DNA of 64,000 nucleotides from Cornus controversa (taxonomy: Eukaryota > Streptophyta > Magnoliopsida > Cornales > Cornaceae), in NCBI GenBank assembly GCA_026545225.1, contig CM048846.1, positions 58,160,270-58,224,269 of the forward strand, in the 5' to 3' direction. The position numbers and the translations under genes are program-made. Positions 33,061 to 45,856 of the stretch are shown here, piece after piece; positions within the stretch are counted from its first letter, which is position 1, and each line of letters opens with the position of its first letter. Under the pieces are notes generated by a model. The model ran no database searches, had not been told where the DNA came from, and saw only the letters and a list, made by a program, of their open reading frames with translations.

Positions 33061-35368
33061 GGCATAACTCTATATAGTCAAAATATAAGTCAACAATAAT
33101 AAGTTATCTCATGTTATATACTCAACACGATCAAACTATTACGCAACATAACGACATGTTATCACTTACGCATGTAACACATAGACATCTTTTTCAACAC
33201 ACCTTTAATCACATAAACATATTCTCAAGTCAACATATAACCTATAACGCATGTTATCACATAAGCACTTAGCATGTCATCATGTAAACATACTTCACAT
33301 GCACGTAAGTTCTCAAATCAACTATGTCATGTCCACTCGTGTTCCTAGGTATTTGACCTAATTATGCTCTAATACCAAGTTATCACGCCCAATATCTGGA
33401 CTGTCGGGACTCCCCTGGTTCAAGCCTAAACTTTTGGGTAGTGAGGTGTCATGATCACCTGATTGTCGTCCTATGATCCAGACAACCATGGCAGACTACC
33501 ATTTCTCACCCTCGGCTCCTATCTAGACCACCCAAATCATTATTTGTTACGAAAGCCTTTTCATTATTATTATATCAATTCCTAACCAGAACATCACAAT
33601 GACAAATCAATCTAAGTCATCATCTCATAAATTAGCGAAAGCATCATTCTATACATCAATATCATCATGTTCAATGACTATTCTCACAATAGGGCCCCAC
33701 ATATACACCATGAACACCTATTCACTCAATTCAGTTCAGCTCAGCTCACTCAGCATCTAGCTATTACGATGCATCATAACTTAGATTATGAAGTATTGTA
33801 ATCTACAATGTATCGACTATGTGTCGTAAAAAGGTGCGAAATGCACTATTTTTGGCAGCCCAATCTCCTCATTTCTACGATGCATCATAACCCATCCTGC
33901 GATGCATCAAAACTTTATGATATATTGTAATGCATGTTACAATGCATCGTAAGATGATAATGCATTGTAATAAGCATTACAATCCATTGTAGCCACTCGG
34001 CTAGCTACCCTTCTCACACTCAACATTTAGTTCATTTCATGTTTTCTCAATTCAATCATTCTACCATTAACATACATGCAGAAATGGACATTAATGAAAA
34101 TATAAATCATCATTATCATTGTCTAACATTCACCATATTCAAACGTATATATAATGCATGCAATCATAAAATATAACCATAACATGTTCTCGAAACATAA
34201 AATGTTTTATACATGATCAACGTATGCATATAGTCCACATCCCAGATATGCATTTAAATAAAGTATTAAATGTCTTTAAAAGAAATTGGTCACGCTCTAC
34301 GCCAACTCACCGTTGGGGAGATTCCATCACTTCTTTATCATTTCCTAAAATGAGTTAATACTCATGGGATGAGTTCCAACATGCTCAGTAGGAATATCTA
34401 AAACACAATTTCGCAAGTTCCGTGAATACCACATAAACATACATTTGCATTTAATCATGTTACACAAATAACCATATATCTCAACCATATTATGAGCTAT
34501 ATATGATGCAACATGATATGCACATCTCCCTCATCCTCTCCACACAACCATTAGACTCCGATTACTGACCATCCAATTTTATCTAACTGAGGTTCCAATA
34601 ATAGGTCCATCCCATATAGGACTCCGATTACTAGATCATCATATTTCCCTCGTCAAAAGGGTTCCAATAATAGGTCCACCTAATTAAGCTCACCACCCTC
34701 ACCATATGATTGCCAATGAATGAAGATGAATTTCACATGCTCATGCTAAACGTGCATATATAACTGAAAATAACATTATAACCACTCACAATGCTTGTAC
34801 TTTCCCATACAATTCTCAAATGCATTCATATTAAACATGTATCACATTTTCTATATTTTATATCATTTATATTGATAATCAAACATGTTTTACATCTAAT
34901 CATGCTTTTAAGATAATTCATCAAACACATAAGTGTCACATTCATATTTACACATGAATACACATAATTCTTTCACATTTCACATTCAACATGCTTTATA
35001 ATCATTTAAAACAATTATAAACATGTAATCACATCATTTCATATTGAAAATTCATTGAATTGTATAATCTAACATGCTTTAACTTTGAAAGACATCTAAT
35101 TATACCCACATAACCAATTAGTTACCATAGACTACCAATATACTCACACAAACCCTAAATTTCATGGGTTAGGCATCCTTACCTCAATTTAGAAGAGCTT
35201 GTAAATAATTTCTCCAATTTCGCACCAAAATCAACTTTGTCTGAATTCAATTTTGAATGGATCAATCTCATGCCCTCAATGCGTAAAATAATTCTCTTTT
35301 CTTCGGCACCTTCCAATTCCCACTCCAAGCTTCTCAATTTCAAGAGAGAATGAAGAAAATGAATGTAG

Positions 35369-35394
35369 ATATATATATATATATATATATATAT
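35369..35394. repeat. (AT)n microsatellite
   Basis: About 13 AT units lie near the 5' end of the minus-strand Tekay-like LTR. Confidence 0.9.
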
Positions 35395-35815
35395 TGCTCT
35401 CTCAATTAGCTGATATAGAATGAGAGTTGTGTCATTCTCCTTTCTATTTATAGACCTAACCTTCTCTATTTACTAAAACACCACTAGTCACTTACGTACT
35501 TTCCCGGAATCCATTTGCACTTTTGATAACTCCTACAAACTCAAAATAGATTACATAACTCATCAAATATTTTATTTAATCTAATTTTAAAATTTGGTGT
35601 CATTCTAAAACTTTCAGATTTTTTGAGCCTGTTGAACCCATGTCTTGGGCGCCCGACCGAAAAAACTCAAATTTCACCAACCGCTCCCAAAACTTTCTCG
35701 AACCCTTATAGAAGTCCTAAAACATGTATTTCATATTTAAAACACACATATAATCATTTAAATTATTTATATGACAATAAAAGAAAATCGGCCAAAAATG
35801 GTCATGGTTCTTACA

Positions 35816-37735
35816 ATAAGCTTGAAATCATTATAAAATGAATAGAAGAACCCAAAATTGAGTGTATCTTTGATGTAATGAAGAATTATCTTAGCCACCT
35901 TGCAACGAGTCATGGTGGGTTTTTTTATAAACTGACTAACAAGCCCAACTGCAAAGAGTATGTCTTATCCATTTTGTTTAGGGCTATTTTCATGCCTTTC
36001 AACCATGTCTAAGATCTCTTTGGGAGGAACTGGTTTAGAAGGATCGAATTCTTCTTCAAAATTGAACTCAGCTGAGAGACCTTCCTGATCATCTACCAGA
36101 CATGCTGCGGGGTTATCCCTGATCCAACGAAAATGAAAATGGAAGTTACTTTTAGCCATATCCAATCCAAATTAAAATTAAAATTTTTTATTTGTAAGCA
36201 TTGAGCAAGGCAAGGAGTCAAGATAGTCTTCCTTGTGCAAATTAAGTATCTCAAGCCTCCAACAAGACTTTTAAAAAATGTTAGATCTACCGTCTCTCCA
36301 TCTTATTTTTTTGAAAACTGGATTCCAACTTCAACGGGTGTGTTCACCAATTTACAATCTTCCATCTTGAAATTCTTGAGAATTTCCTTAGCATAGCCCT
36401 CTTGGTGAATGAATATTCCATCCTTCAATTGCTTGACCTCAATCCCAAGATAATAAGACATGATGCACATATATGTCATCTCAAACTCATGAGCCATAAC
36501 TTTCTTGAAATCTTTAAACTTCCTTAGATTGCTACCTATGAAGATCAAATCATCTACATACAAGCAAACAAAAACTATATCTCCATTCTCACTAATTTTA
36601 GTATAAAGAGCATGTTGAAATGGAAACTTTGAAAAATTACCTTAAAAATAATTGTCAATCTATTTATTCCACGACCTTGGTGCTTGCTTTAAGTCATATA
36701 AAACATTTTTCAACTTCAAGACTTTGTCTTCTTGCCCTTTCATAACATACCCCAAGGGTTGTTGAACATAGACCTCTTCTTCAAGAAAATCATTCAAGAA
36801 CACCGATTTCACATCCATTTGGTGGATTCTCCAATTGTTTTGGGTTGCCAAAAAATTATCAATCTTACAGTTTCCAAATGGGCTATGGGCGTAAATACAT
36901 CATCATAGTCAATGTTGGGCTTTGGTTGTACCCCTTGGCAACCAACCTTATTTTGTAACCATCAACTTTACCATTTGCATTATTTTTTACTTTATACACC
37001 CATTTGACACCAATTGCCTTTTGTCCTTCTGGTAGTATAGCAAGCTCTCATATGTCTTTCTTCTTTAATGACTTAATTTCTTCTTTCGTAGTATTTCTCC
37101 ATCTTTTGTCTTATGCCACCTCTTTACGGGTTCACAATCCGCAAAGAGACAAAAAAGTGTCAGATCATTAAATCTTTCTATTACCTCTTCTATGTCTTCA
37201 TTATGTCTCGAAGACCCCTCATGCGAGGTGGTGGTGTGTCACTTGAACTTGATGGAGTTGATTGTTCATGAGTTGATTACAAGAAATCATAATCTTCATT
37301 TAAAGTGTTCCAATCCTATGTGACTTCCTCTTCGAATTCAGCATCTTTACTGATGACGATCTTCCCATTGCTTGGGTGATACAGCTTGTAGCCTTTGGAT
37401 CGTACATCATATCCAGTGAACACAAATTTCTTACTTTTGTTATCTAACTTGGTCCTCCTTTCATTTGGCACATGTACATAAGCAATGCTCCCAAAAACTC
37501 ACAAATGAGCTACACTTGGCTTTCTTCCACTCCATGCTTCTGTGGTGTCTTTTTTTGCACACTTCTAGAAGGACAATGATTGGACAAGTACACTCTACAA
37601 TCAACGGGGGTCTAAAATTCTTTAGGCATTTTCTTGCTTTTCAACATGTTTGAGCCATATTGAGAATGGTTCTATTCTTTCTTTTGATGACTCCATTTTG
37701 TTGGGGAAATCTTAGAACCGTTAAAGGATAGTAAA
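35816..37735 (-). pseudogene. Decayed Copia pol fragment (integrase end, RT)
   Basis: On the minus strand, from the right, the integrase end comes first: 'FPQQNGVIKRKNRTILNMA', where the catalytic Glu of GVxERKNR is Lys. 'KKTPQ' and 'HVPNERR'-like remains of the integrase C-terminus follow. RT then has '[20 protein letters not shown]', 'RIHQMDVKSVFLNDFLEEEV', 'YVQQPLG', 'LYDLKQAPRSWNK' and the catalytic 'YVDDLIFIGSN' (about 36560). It ends in 'DILFAVGLVSQFIKKPTMTR' near 35900. It is cut on the right by the LTR start at 37736, and there are multiple frameshifts. An unusual open segment interrupts RT at 35968-36180. Confidence 0.85.
35968..36180 (-). other. Unexplained 60-70 codon open frame inside Copia RT
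   Basis: Between 'LVGGLRYLICTR' and 'DILFAVGLVSQF', which are normally adjacent in Copia RT, there is an open stretch reading 'FRWIRDNPAACLVDDQEGLS' then 'EFDPSKPVPPKEILDMVERH'. The acidic, proline-containing composition is unlike Copia pol. It could be a captured host exon or inserted foreign sequence. I do not recognise the protein. An A/T-rich run (about 36181-36210) borders it. Confidence 0.5.
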
Positions 37736-38128
37736 TGTAGGGACCGAGACTAATTTTGGTCGGTTTGTATTTTTTTCCATCATAATCGCCATAAATGAAT
37801 TTTGAATGATGTTTATCATGTTTTAAGTGTGGGAAACATGTGTGGGAAGTATTATAATGGTTTTACAAAGATTTGAAAATATTTGGAGAAGTTTAAATTT
37901 TTTGGGTCAACGGGGCCCAGGAATCTAAAATTTTTTTGAGAAATAATTATTTTTGAATTTGGAACAAAAAAAATTTTTAATGAGTTAATGAAGTAATTTC
38001 GAGATCGTAACAACCTTCAGAATCGAAAAAGGAGCTCAGGAGGGTACGTTAAGTGACTTAAGGGCAAAATGGTCATTTGCCCTTAGTGAGGTGTCAATAC
38101 AATACATGTATATGGCTGGGACAAATAC

Positions 38129-40758
38129 TGTTGACCTCAAGGTTTCAACCCTAGGTTACTTGGGTGATTTATAAGATAACAACCTATTGTAGTGTAGATT
38201 TAATAAGTTTACTTGAGTGTGCAGCTTACAAAATATTATATTATCTCAAGTATCTTAAAGGCATTGGACTTCAAAAGGAATTACAAGAAGATATATGAAG
38301 CCACATGATCATGAAACTCAAAGATCAATAATCAAAATCAATGGCGAAGTTGAAGTGAATCCAAGCCACATAATGAAATAACCCAAAAGCTTAAAGAATT
38401 GAAGATTAAGAGACTTGGGTAGGCTTGTCTTGGGTGAGTGTTTGATTTAATGTAAAGTTATTTTTGAAGTAACTTCATTTGAAAGCTTATCTTTTGACTT
38501 AGTGGACTATAGGAATATGCATATCATATCATCCATAAGGTTTTAGATCATAAGTAATAGGCCATGAACTTTATTTATAATATCATTAGGCCTTTACTAA
38601 GGTTGAGTTAGTTCAAGCTTTTATAAGCTTTAGAAAATTTTAACTATTAAGCCCTAACTAGAACCATGTCTTTTAATCATATCATTTGGAATGGTGTCTA
38701 GGAATTATAAAAATAAGGCTTTGAACTTATATGTTTAAATCATGAAAAAGCCTTAGGTAATATTGGGATGATCTCCAATTAGGAATATCTTTAATTCTTA
38801 ATATTCATTTTTAGTGAAGTTGAAGACCTTAGATCAAATTGATTTATTTCATAAGGTCATAATTGATTTTGAGGAAGTTCAAATTTTTAAAGAACCCAAC
38901 TCATATTCTAAAATTGATTCTAAGACCACATGCATCTCATTTTAATATCTATGATTGGTTCTTAGCATTTTAGAATAGGACTTGATCTTAATGAAGTTTC
39001 TTTCCATCAGTCCTTGAGGGTTTAGGCTCATTCGTACTTTAATAGAGTTGCATTTCAAATGAGGATTAAAACAGTCGACTTATTTAATCTAAATAGTTGA
39101 CTTTTTCAAGTAGCACGTTTTTGGCATTTCTGGAGTACTAAAGTAGAAGACTATTCCATTTCATATAGAAGACTATCTTTCTATTTTAGTTTATGAAATT
39201 TTATGAAAATAGCATTTCTAGAACACTAAGATAGGAGACTGTCTCAATTCATTTAGAAGACTATCTTTCTATTTTAGTTTATGGAATTTTATGAAAATGG
39301 CATTTCTAGAGCACTAAGATAGAAGACTATCTCAAATCACATAGAAGACTATCTTTCTATTTTAGTTTATGAAATTTTATGAAAATAACATTTCTAGAGT
39401 ACTAAGATAGAAGACTGTCTCATTTCATATAGAAGACTTTCTTTCTATTTTAGTTTATGAGATTTGATGAAATAGTCGACTTAGTGAATTGAGAAAGTCT
39501 ACTTTTTATAGTAGCATGAATCTGACTATTTGAGGACCAAAATAAAGTCGACTATTTTAGGCAGAAAGTCGACTGCTTTTCCCCAGATTCAAAATAACGG
39601 TTATATCCTCTTGAGACCTTATATATACCCATTTGTTTTGGGACTTTCTAAACAAGAGAGAGACAGTGCAATGTAGAGCCGAGAGTATAGAAGAGTGGAT
39701 AAGAGAGCAAGAAAGCTAGAGAGAAACCTACCCATGAGCATACATTTGAGAAACTCTTGAATGCATATTTTTGCATTCTACTTGGTAGAATATCTCTTAG
39801 GAACCACCATTGAGTCTTATCTTTCATATCATTCATTGTGGTTCATCTTGTATATCTAAAGTTGAGCTTTTCATTTGAAATCTTCATATATAACTCTAGG
39901 ATTTGAACGTGTATTGACTATCTATTCATTAAGAAATATTGTTGTAATTGTATTACAATTTGTTATCTACCTTTGAGAGGAAGACCAAGTGATGCACTTG
40001 GCAAAGAAGCCCAAGTCATGAGCTTGGCAAATAAGTCTTGGTGAGGTTTTCATTGAGCAAGGAAACCCAAGTCATGAGCTTGGCAAAGAAGTCTTGGTGA
40101 GGTCTTCACTGAAGCAAAGAAGCCCAAGTGATTCACTTGGCAATTGTACAGTTTGCTTTTCACCATTAAGGAATGCTCTTATAGTGGAAACCTCAAGAAG
40201 TGCTATTGAGGCATGGACGTAGGTAAAAGGGGCCGAACCATGTAAAAATCTTGGTGTCACTTGATTTGCATTTCTCTATCCTTAAACTCTTTTATTTAAT
40301 AGCATTTTATTTGTTTAAATTTCATATGATTTATATATGAATGTTATAAGTTTATATGTTTCAATTCATATGAAGAGAGTGGGATGAATGCTTGGAGTAT
40401 ATTAGTTGAGGTGTGGAAGTGATTAAATTATAAATTGATTGAGTATTTATTTGATTACCTTTTTGCCAATCAATTTGCATGTCATATGTTTGATAAAATG
40501 CACAATCAATATTTACACACACTATAAGCATGATGCGTTGCACTTTCATGAATGCTTCATTTGTTGTATTCACTAGATCATTAAAGTACATAATATATAG
40601 TACATTCTCATTCCTACTTGTTAAATACATAAGTTCACTAAGTGTTTGACAAAAGTCCATTCAAGCTTTTTTTTGTCAAAACAAGGTAAACGAAAAAAGT
40701 TTCATCATTTGCCTATTGTCCCTATTCACCCCCCTTTAGGGACAATTCTTGGGTAACA
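38129..40758 (+). mobile_element. SIRE/Maximus-like Copia solo LTR
   Basis: It begins TGTTGACCTCAAGG and ends ATTCTTGGGTAACA. The LTR of the host element continues on both sides when it is removed ('gctgggaca' then 'gatcctatagag', compare 63751-63780). Diagnostic text for SIRE-type LTRs includes 'aagcccaagtcatgagcttgg' repeats (39980-40140), 'catggacgtaggtaaaaggg', 'gccgaaccatgtaaaaatctt' and 'tattcacccccctttaggg'. No clean target duplication could be assigned. Confidence 0.7.
39140..39480 (+). repeat. 88-bp tandem repeat, about four copies
   Basis: Each unit holds 'AGATAGAAGACTATCT', 'CATATAGAAGACTATCTTTC', 'TATTTTAGTTTATGAAATTT' and 'GCATTTCTAGAGCACTA'. The copies are highly similar. Several AGTCGACT and GAAGACTATCTTC palindromic words lie in and beside the array. 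It is inside the SIRE-like LTR. Confidence 0.85.
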
Positions 40759-41519
40759 GATCCTATAGAGATATGAAATCATACATTGAAGCTCTCCAAG
40801 ATCTTTCTCTTCTCCAACCTTCTTCTTTGGTTTTTATCTCTTTAAAGTGAGGTTTGGGGCGTGTTCCAAGAGAGAAAGCTTCTCCCCTCTCATTCTTCTT
40901 CACTTTGGTGGCCTCAAAGTCCACATTTGGATAATTCTGAAAGTTAGGGTTGAGTGAAGTTTGGAATTGAGTGTCGTTCAAAAAGGAAAGTTTATTCTCC
41001 TTGTCCCGATCAACAGTTCTACGGAAGGAAGTTTCACTTTGGAGGAACTTGAAGTTTGGTGAATTCTAAGGTTTGCTAGGAAGGGCTCCAAACTTGAGGT
41101 AGGGGTGTTTCTTCCCTCTTAGTTGTCGATTATAGGGTATGGGAAGAGTTGGTGTTTTATAACTTGTGCTAGCATGCATGGGTAAGTGGTGGGAGTTGAA
41201 TTTATATTCCTTCATCACTTCACATTGTATAATTATGCATGCTTGAGTTATTGAATTCATGATATGAAATGAATCATGTGTTTATATATGTAATGTATAT
41301 GATGTGTGAGAATAATTAATGAGAAATGAAGTGTATGTATAGGTGGTTTATGTGCATAAATCATGGCATATACGTGACTATATGATGGTTGTGTAGGAAA
41401 TGCATGTTAGTGTTATAATAACAAAAATGTTCATTGAAAAACATGATTTTATGTTATGTGAAATGAATGTACCTTATAATTATGCACACGTGCATATCGA
41501 AGTGTTGTCCAACTATAAT

Positions 41520-41795
41520 AAACATCGGATTCGGAGGTGGCCAACCATGTGGTTGAATTGGTGAGAATACTTCCAATGGAATGATCATCAGAGAGGCCCA
41601 ATCATACCCTAAGGATAATGATCATTGGAGTTGTCCAATCACTAGTAAAAGGCTTACATAAGACCTTGGTTGTGTGACCATCAGAGTTGCCCCATCACAT
41701 GAGTTTCTTCAAAGTTGACTAACACTTTGGTGCCGTCAGAGTGGTCCAACACCACATGATCGTCGGAGTGGACCAATCATGGCTATGTATCAGAT
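41520..41795 (+). repeat. LTR minisatellite (GATCATCGGAGT.GTCCAATCAC)
   Basis: About six units vary around 'gatcatcagagttgtccaatcac'. They sit in the same LTR position as the different minisatellites of 7540-7745 and 31325-31510. Confidence 0.7.
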
Positions 41796-42549
41796 TATGA
41801 CCGAAGAAGATGTAATTATCTTAAATGCTTATGTGATTTAACTATTAAATATGCCACATGTCTAAATGCATTGTGCTAAATTGCATTTGTGAGTTGTTAA
41901 ATATTAGAACATTGATGAATGTCATGTAGTATAGTGACATCGTGGTTGCATATCATTTAGGTCGGTGTTGAGTCGACACCTAGGTGGTTTGGGACATTTC
42001 TTCTGAACCGTTGAGTTGCTAACCCCCTTTCCCCCAAACTTTTTACAAATAAGGCACCAATGACGGATGGAACGTGAATGTCCAAGTGGAGTTCTCTTTT
42101 GAAATTTTGGATATATTTTTGTATGTGCCTATCCATGCCAGCTTGTGGCATGTTAATTCATTATATTTATATTATGCTTTTAGACAATATACATGTAATT
42201 CATATAGTGACTTTGAACTTTGGAGGCCACATTAATGAAATGCTCATTTTGGAATCAATTGTATGGATTTGTGATGTATGGACTTATGAAGTTATGAACT
42301 CTATCTACGTTATAACATTGTATGAATGATTATTGGGGCTTAGAATGTGCATTGGGCATTATTGAGATAGCTTAAGGAGAACGGGCATAAATGTGTGTTT
42401 TTGAGTTGTGTTCGGACAGTGTATGGATTGTGGCATTGATGAATGAGGAATGCATGAGTTCCATCAAATTTTAATCATATTTTAGCTTGTGTATAAGTTG
42501 GTTATATAGTGGAATGCATATGAACTTGGATTATACGGGTTTTAAGGCT

Positions 42550-42785
42550 TCAGGACACTTTCGGTCGCCTAGGCTCTACAGCAGCCAACCGAAAGTGTGA
42601 GATCCCGAACATTTGCAAATGGGGTACCTGTTTTTTTAAATAACTGAAGTAGGGTTTCAGCAGGCTGAAAGCATCCTTCCGGCCAGCCGAAACTACTCTC
42701 CAGCCAACCGATAGAATTAGGAACCAAAAGTCAGCAAAACCCAGGTTTCAGTCGACCAAAGGATAGTACCAGCTAATCAAAACTG
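42550..42785 (+). repeat. Array of CAGCCAACCGAAA-type motifs in LTR
   Basis: Related words TTTCGGTCGCC, CAGCCAACCGAAAG, CGGCCAGCCGAAAC, CAGCCAACCGATAG and TTTCAGTCGACCAAAG follow each other in both orientations. They sit at the LTR site used by unrelated palindromic arrays in sister copies. Confidence 0.65.
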
Positions 42786-42999
42786 GGCTGGGACGGAAAT
42801 TTATAAATTCTGGAATGTGAATGGACATGTATGGATGTAAAGACTAGTGTGGGGCCCGTTAAGGTGGCCTATGTATTACGTACATATGATTAGCTTTCGC
42901 GGTTGTATAGTTTTGGAATGATTTTTGAGATTAGGAGAGGTGATGTGTAAACCAGTCACCCTCGGCTTTTGGCAGTCAGAAAATCAGGCCATGACAGCG

Positions 43000-43011
43000 T
43001 GGTATCAGAGC
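43000..43011 (+). other. Primer-binding site (tRNA-iMet type)
   Basis: TGGTATCAGAGC lies four bases after the LTR end at 42996. It is the standard initiator-methionine tRNA complement of plant LTR elements. Confidence 0.85.
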
Positions 43012-43190
43012 ATTAGGTTTGAATACCTAGGGACGAAGGGTGAAAGTTGATTAAGTGTTCACTTATGGATGTGTAAAATGATTAATTGTTAACGTGTTTA
43101 TAGCATGCATATTGTGGAATGACTTGACATAATGTTGTGAGAGCATGACGAGAATTGTATAAACATGCACATTTGAGTATTAAACCTTCT

Positions 43191-45024
43191 TGTTATCTAT
43201 ATATAGCAAGATGCCGCCATGTAGAGCTCGCGGAGGGGCAATCGCAGCAGCTCCAAATGATAGAGAACAGTTTAGGCATGATATGGTTGCAACCATACGG
43301 TAGATTACGAGAAAAACACAAGGGGAGAATTAGGCTCCACATAGAGCTGCTCCTAGTAGGACGATGGTGGCTTTGAACAATGTCAATAAACATAATTCGC
43401 CATCATTTACTGGAGGGTCTAATCCCATGATGGTCGAGAATTGGTTGGACAACATGGTTAAACTCTTTATCGCTCTAGAGGTGGAGGAAGATTGGAAGGT
43501 GAAAGTGACTGCCCATCATATTACGGGTGAGGCTAATTGTTGGTGAAAGTTTATTGGGAACTACCATGACATCGAATTGATAGATTGGGGTATGTTCCAA
43601 GCGCTCTTCTTTAAGAAATACTTTTCGGTGATGGTGAAAGACAGTTTAAGGCAAGAATTCTATGAGTTGCAACAAGGCAACATGACGGTGATGGAATACA
43701 AGACCAAGTTCACATCATTGGCTCATTTAGCACCTGAAGCGATCCCTACTGAAGAACTAAAGGTGAAAAAGTTTGTGAGAGGTCTCTGAACTTTCATAAG
43801 GGATCGGATTGCAGTTTTGGGTTTGACGAGCTACGCTATGGTGGTGGAGAGAGCCTTGGAGGAAGAGGAAGTTAGTAATGAGAATCAGAGGACTATGGAG
43901 GAAGAGGAAGTTAGTAATGAGAATCAGAAGACACCCTCTAGTGGTCAAGGGAAGAAGAGGCATAGAGATGGTACATCATTTTCTTAGGGGCAACAACAGG
44001 CTCGCCTTACACCATCAGCGACTTTATCTACTGGACCTCCACGGTCTACGGTAGTGTGTTATCACTGCTAGCAGTCTGGCCACTATAGATCCGAGTGTCC
44101 TCAGAGGCGAGTTGTGGCATATATACTAATGATAGCGAGAGGGGAGCAGACATGCTTCCATTGCAAACATCCCTGACATAGAGCAAACTACCCACAGTGG
44201 TAGAGGGTGCAGAGTGGCTCAAGGTCTTAGCAAAGGACTGTGCTAGCTACCACAATTCTGTTTGGCCATAGGGCATTGCCACCACCTTAGCTATCACATT
44301 CAGTTCAGGGTTCTCAGGCAATGAGAGGTTCTACGCCTGCTTCTAGTAAGTAGTCAGGATTTCAGGGGATTGGCTAACAAGGTCAGTAGACTCGAGGCCA
44401 TGTTTTCACACTTGCTCCAGTAGAGGATGTGCCAGGACCATCTATAGTCAGAGGTATATTCCTAGTTTCTAGCTCGTGGGTTGGGTGTTAGTAGATTCGG
44501 ATGCATCTCATTTATTCATATCTGCTGCATTTGTTTGTGCTTTGGGGTTGGAGGTGTATCACTGGAGTCACCATCATCCATTGATACGCCTATTGGGGGT
44601 AAAGTTACCCTAGGTAAAGTATGTCGGTCTTGTGAGATCAAGGTTGCGAGACATTGGCTAGTGTTCGACTTTGTGCTGCTAGACATGACCACGTTTGATG
44701 TTATTCTAGGTATGGATTGGTTGTCTATATTTAGAGCCATGATTGATTGTCTTCGCAAGAGAGTGACAGTGTGCACACTCGAGGGTGATTGCTTCTACTT
44801 TGTGAGAGAGCGGGATGGTTTCTACATTCTATTATTACTTAGTTTCGGTGCCCGGAATGAGATAGGTTGTTTCCTAGCTAGCTTGTTAGCCAAGGATGAT
44901 GAGGTTGTGACTTATGGAGGGTTTCCACCGGTTGTGTGTGACTTCCTAGATGTGTTTCTGGGGGACTTGACAGAGTTACCTCCAATGAGGGATGTGATTT
45001 TTAGCATTGAGAACAAGTTCCTTT
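43191..45024 (+). pseudogene. Decayed gag-protease of a Tekay-like Gypsy
   Basis: Gag starts near 43211 (MPPCRARGG). It has 'NSPSFTGGSNPMMVENWLDN', 'WGMFQALFFKKYFS' and 'LQQGNMTVMEYKTKFTSLAH', as in plant chromoviruses. Two zinc knuckles are decayed: CYHC, stop, QSGHYRSEC (about 44060) and CFHCKHP, stop, HRANY (about 44155). The duplicated 'EEEEVSNENQ' unit is at 43860-43930. The protease region reads LVDSDASHLFISAAFVC (D-S-D instead of D-S-G) and later 'FDVILGMDWLSIFRAMIDCL'. It ends at the N-terminal edge of RT, 'ELPPMRDVIFSIE'. Several stops and one frameshift are present, so it is inactive. Confidence 0.85.
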
Positions 45025-45856
45025 GGCATGAATTCATAAATAAATAAAATATAAAAAATCATATTGCAATAATCCTTCTCACCAATTAACCAACCCTCTT
45101 GCCTCAATAAGCATTGAGAGTTCACGTCTAAAAGTAAGTAAGGTTGAGCAATAAAGAAGTTTAACGGCTTGTTTAAGTTCATAGCCTAGTAGACTCGAGT
45201 TATTAAGTCCTTTGGGATGTCTATTCACCTAATGCCCTAAAACCATTTGGTTTGGGAGTCATTGACCTAAAGCTCATTAAAAGTGTTTGCTAGAAAGCTT
45301 AATGGAATTAAGCATTTCACGGCTGCCTTTGAATAAGCTTTTCTAAATTTTTATTTACATTTAAAGTCATGCCTTTGTGATCTTTTTCAAAAAGAGGTTC
45401 TAATGGATGGAAAGATGTTTAATTTGCCCTCTGAATGTGAGACTAAACCAAGCATTAAGATGTAGGTCCACTTTTTAAAGAGGACAATAGGGTTAGTACG
45501 TGCACCAGTATCAAATTGAGCATGATGTTGGATTTTAAAGTGTTTAGTTTGCTAAGTCTTTGCAACTTCATAATACTTGCTGTATTAGTCATCTTGACAA
45601 AAATTTTGAATTTCATTTCACATTAATTGATGACTGAGCTAATTGAGCATTTTCGCTTTTTTTTTTTTTGTGTTTAACAAGTATGTTAAACCCAAAGACA
45701 CTTCACTCATCCACTAGATTTGTCTAAGGGTTTAAAAGGCTTGTTGTATTCGCTAAATACAACCGCGTTTCCTACGGAAGCGGAAATTATATTGTTGTTT
45801 CAATTTAATTCATGTTTGTATTGCTAAGAGACTAGCAATATCTAAGTTTAGGGGTG
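45025..45856. other. Non-coding DNA, no gene recognised
   Basis: The sequence changes abruptly after the gag-protease fragment. Nothing coding is seen. The text 'cctacggaagcggaaattat' and the T-run near 45658 suggest further decayed LTR-type DNA. Confidence 0.4.

Larger units (their letters stand above)
32815..35815 (-). mobile_element. Tekay-like Gypsy fragment: LTR, primer site, gag start
   Basis: On the minus strand the LTR runs 35815 to 33381 (TGTAAGAACCATGACC...GGGCGTGATA). TGGTATTAGAGC (33377-33366), a variant of the tRNA-iMet primer site, follows, and then the gag N-terminus (33060-32817). The element is then cut by the junction at 32815 with the plus-strand LTR. Inside the LTR a GATGCATCGTA-type array (33765-34005) and a repeat of 'gactccgattactgaccatc' and 'ggttccaataataggtcca' (34555-34690) occupy the usual variable sites. 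Confidence 0.78.
37736..45024 (+). mobile_element. Tekay-like Gypsy element (5' LTR, gag, protease), 3' truncated
   Basis: The 5' LTR starts TGTAGGGACCGAGAC (37736) and ends AGGCCATGACA (42996). A SIRE-like solo LTR (38129-40758) lies inside it, so the net LTR is about 2.6 kb. The primer site TGGTATCAGAGC is at 43000-43011. Gag and protease follow (43191-45024), and RT is missing beyond 'FSIENKF'. The insertion cuts the Copia fragment to its left, so it is younger than that copy. Confidence 0.85.

Noticed and set aside
43000..43011. TGGTATCAGAGC words as possible tRNA genes
   Set aside because: They occur directly after LTR ends and are primer-binding sites. No cloverleaf or box A/B arrangement was found.
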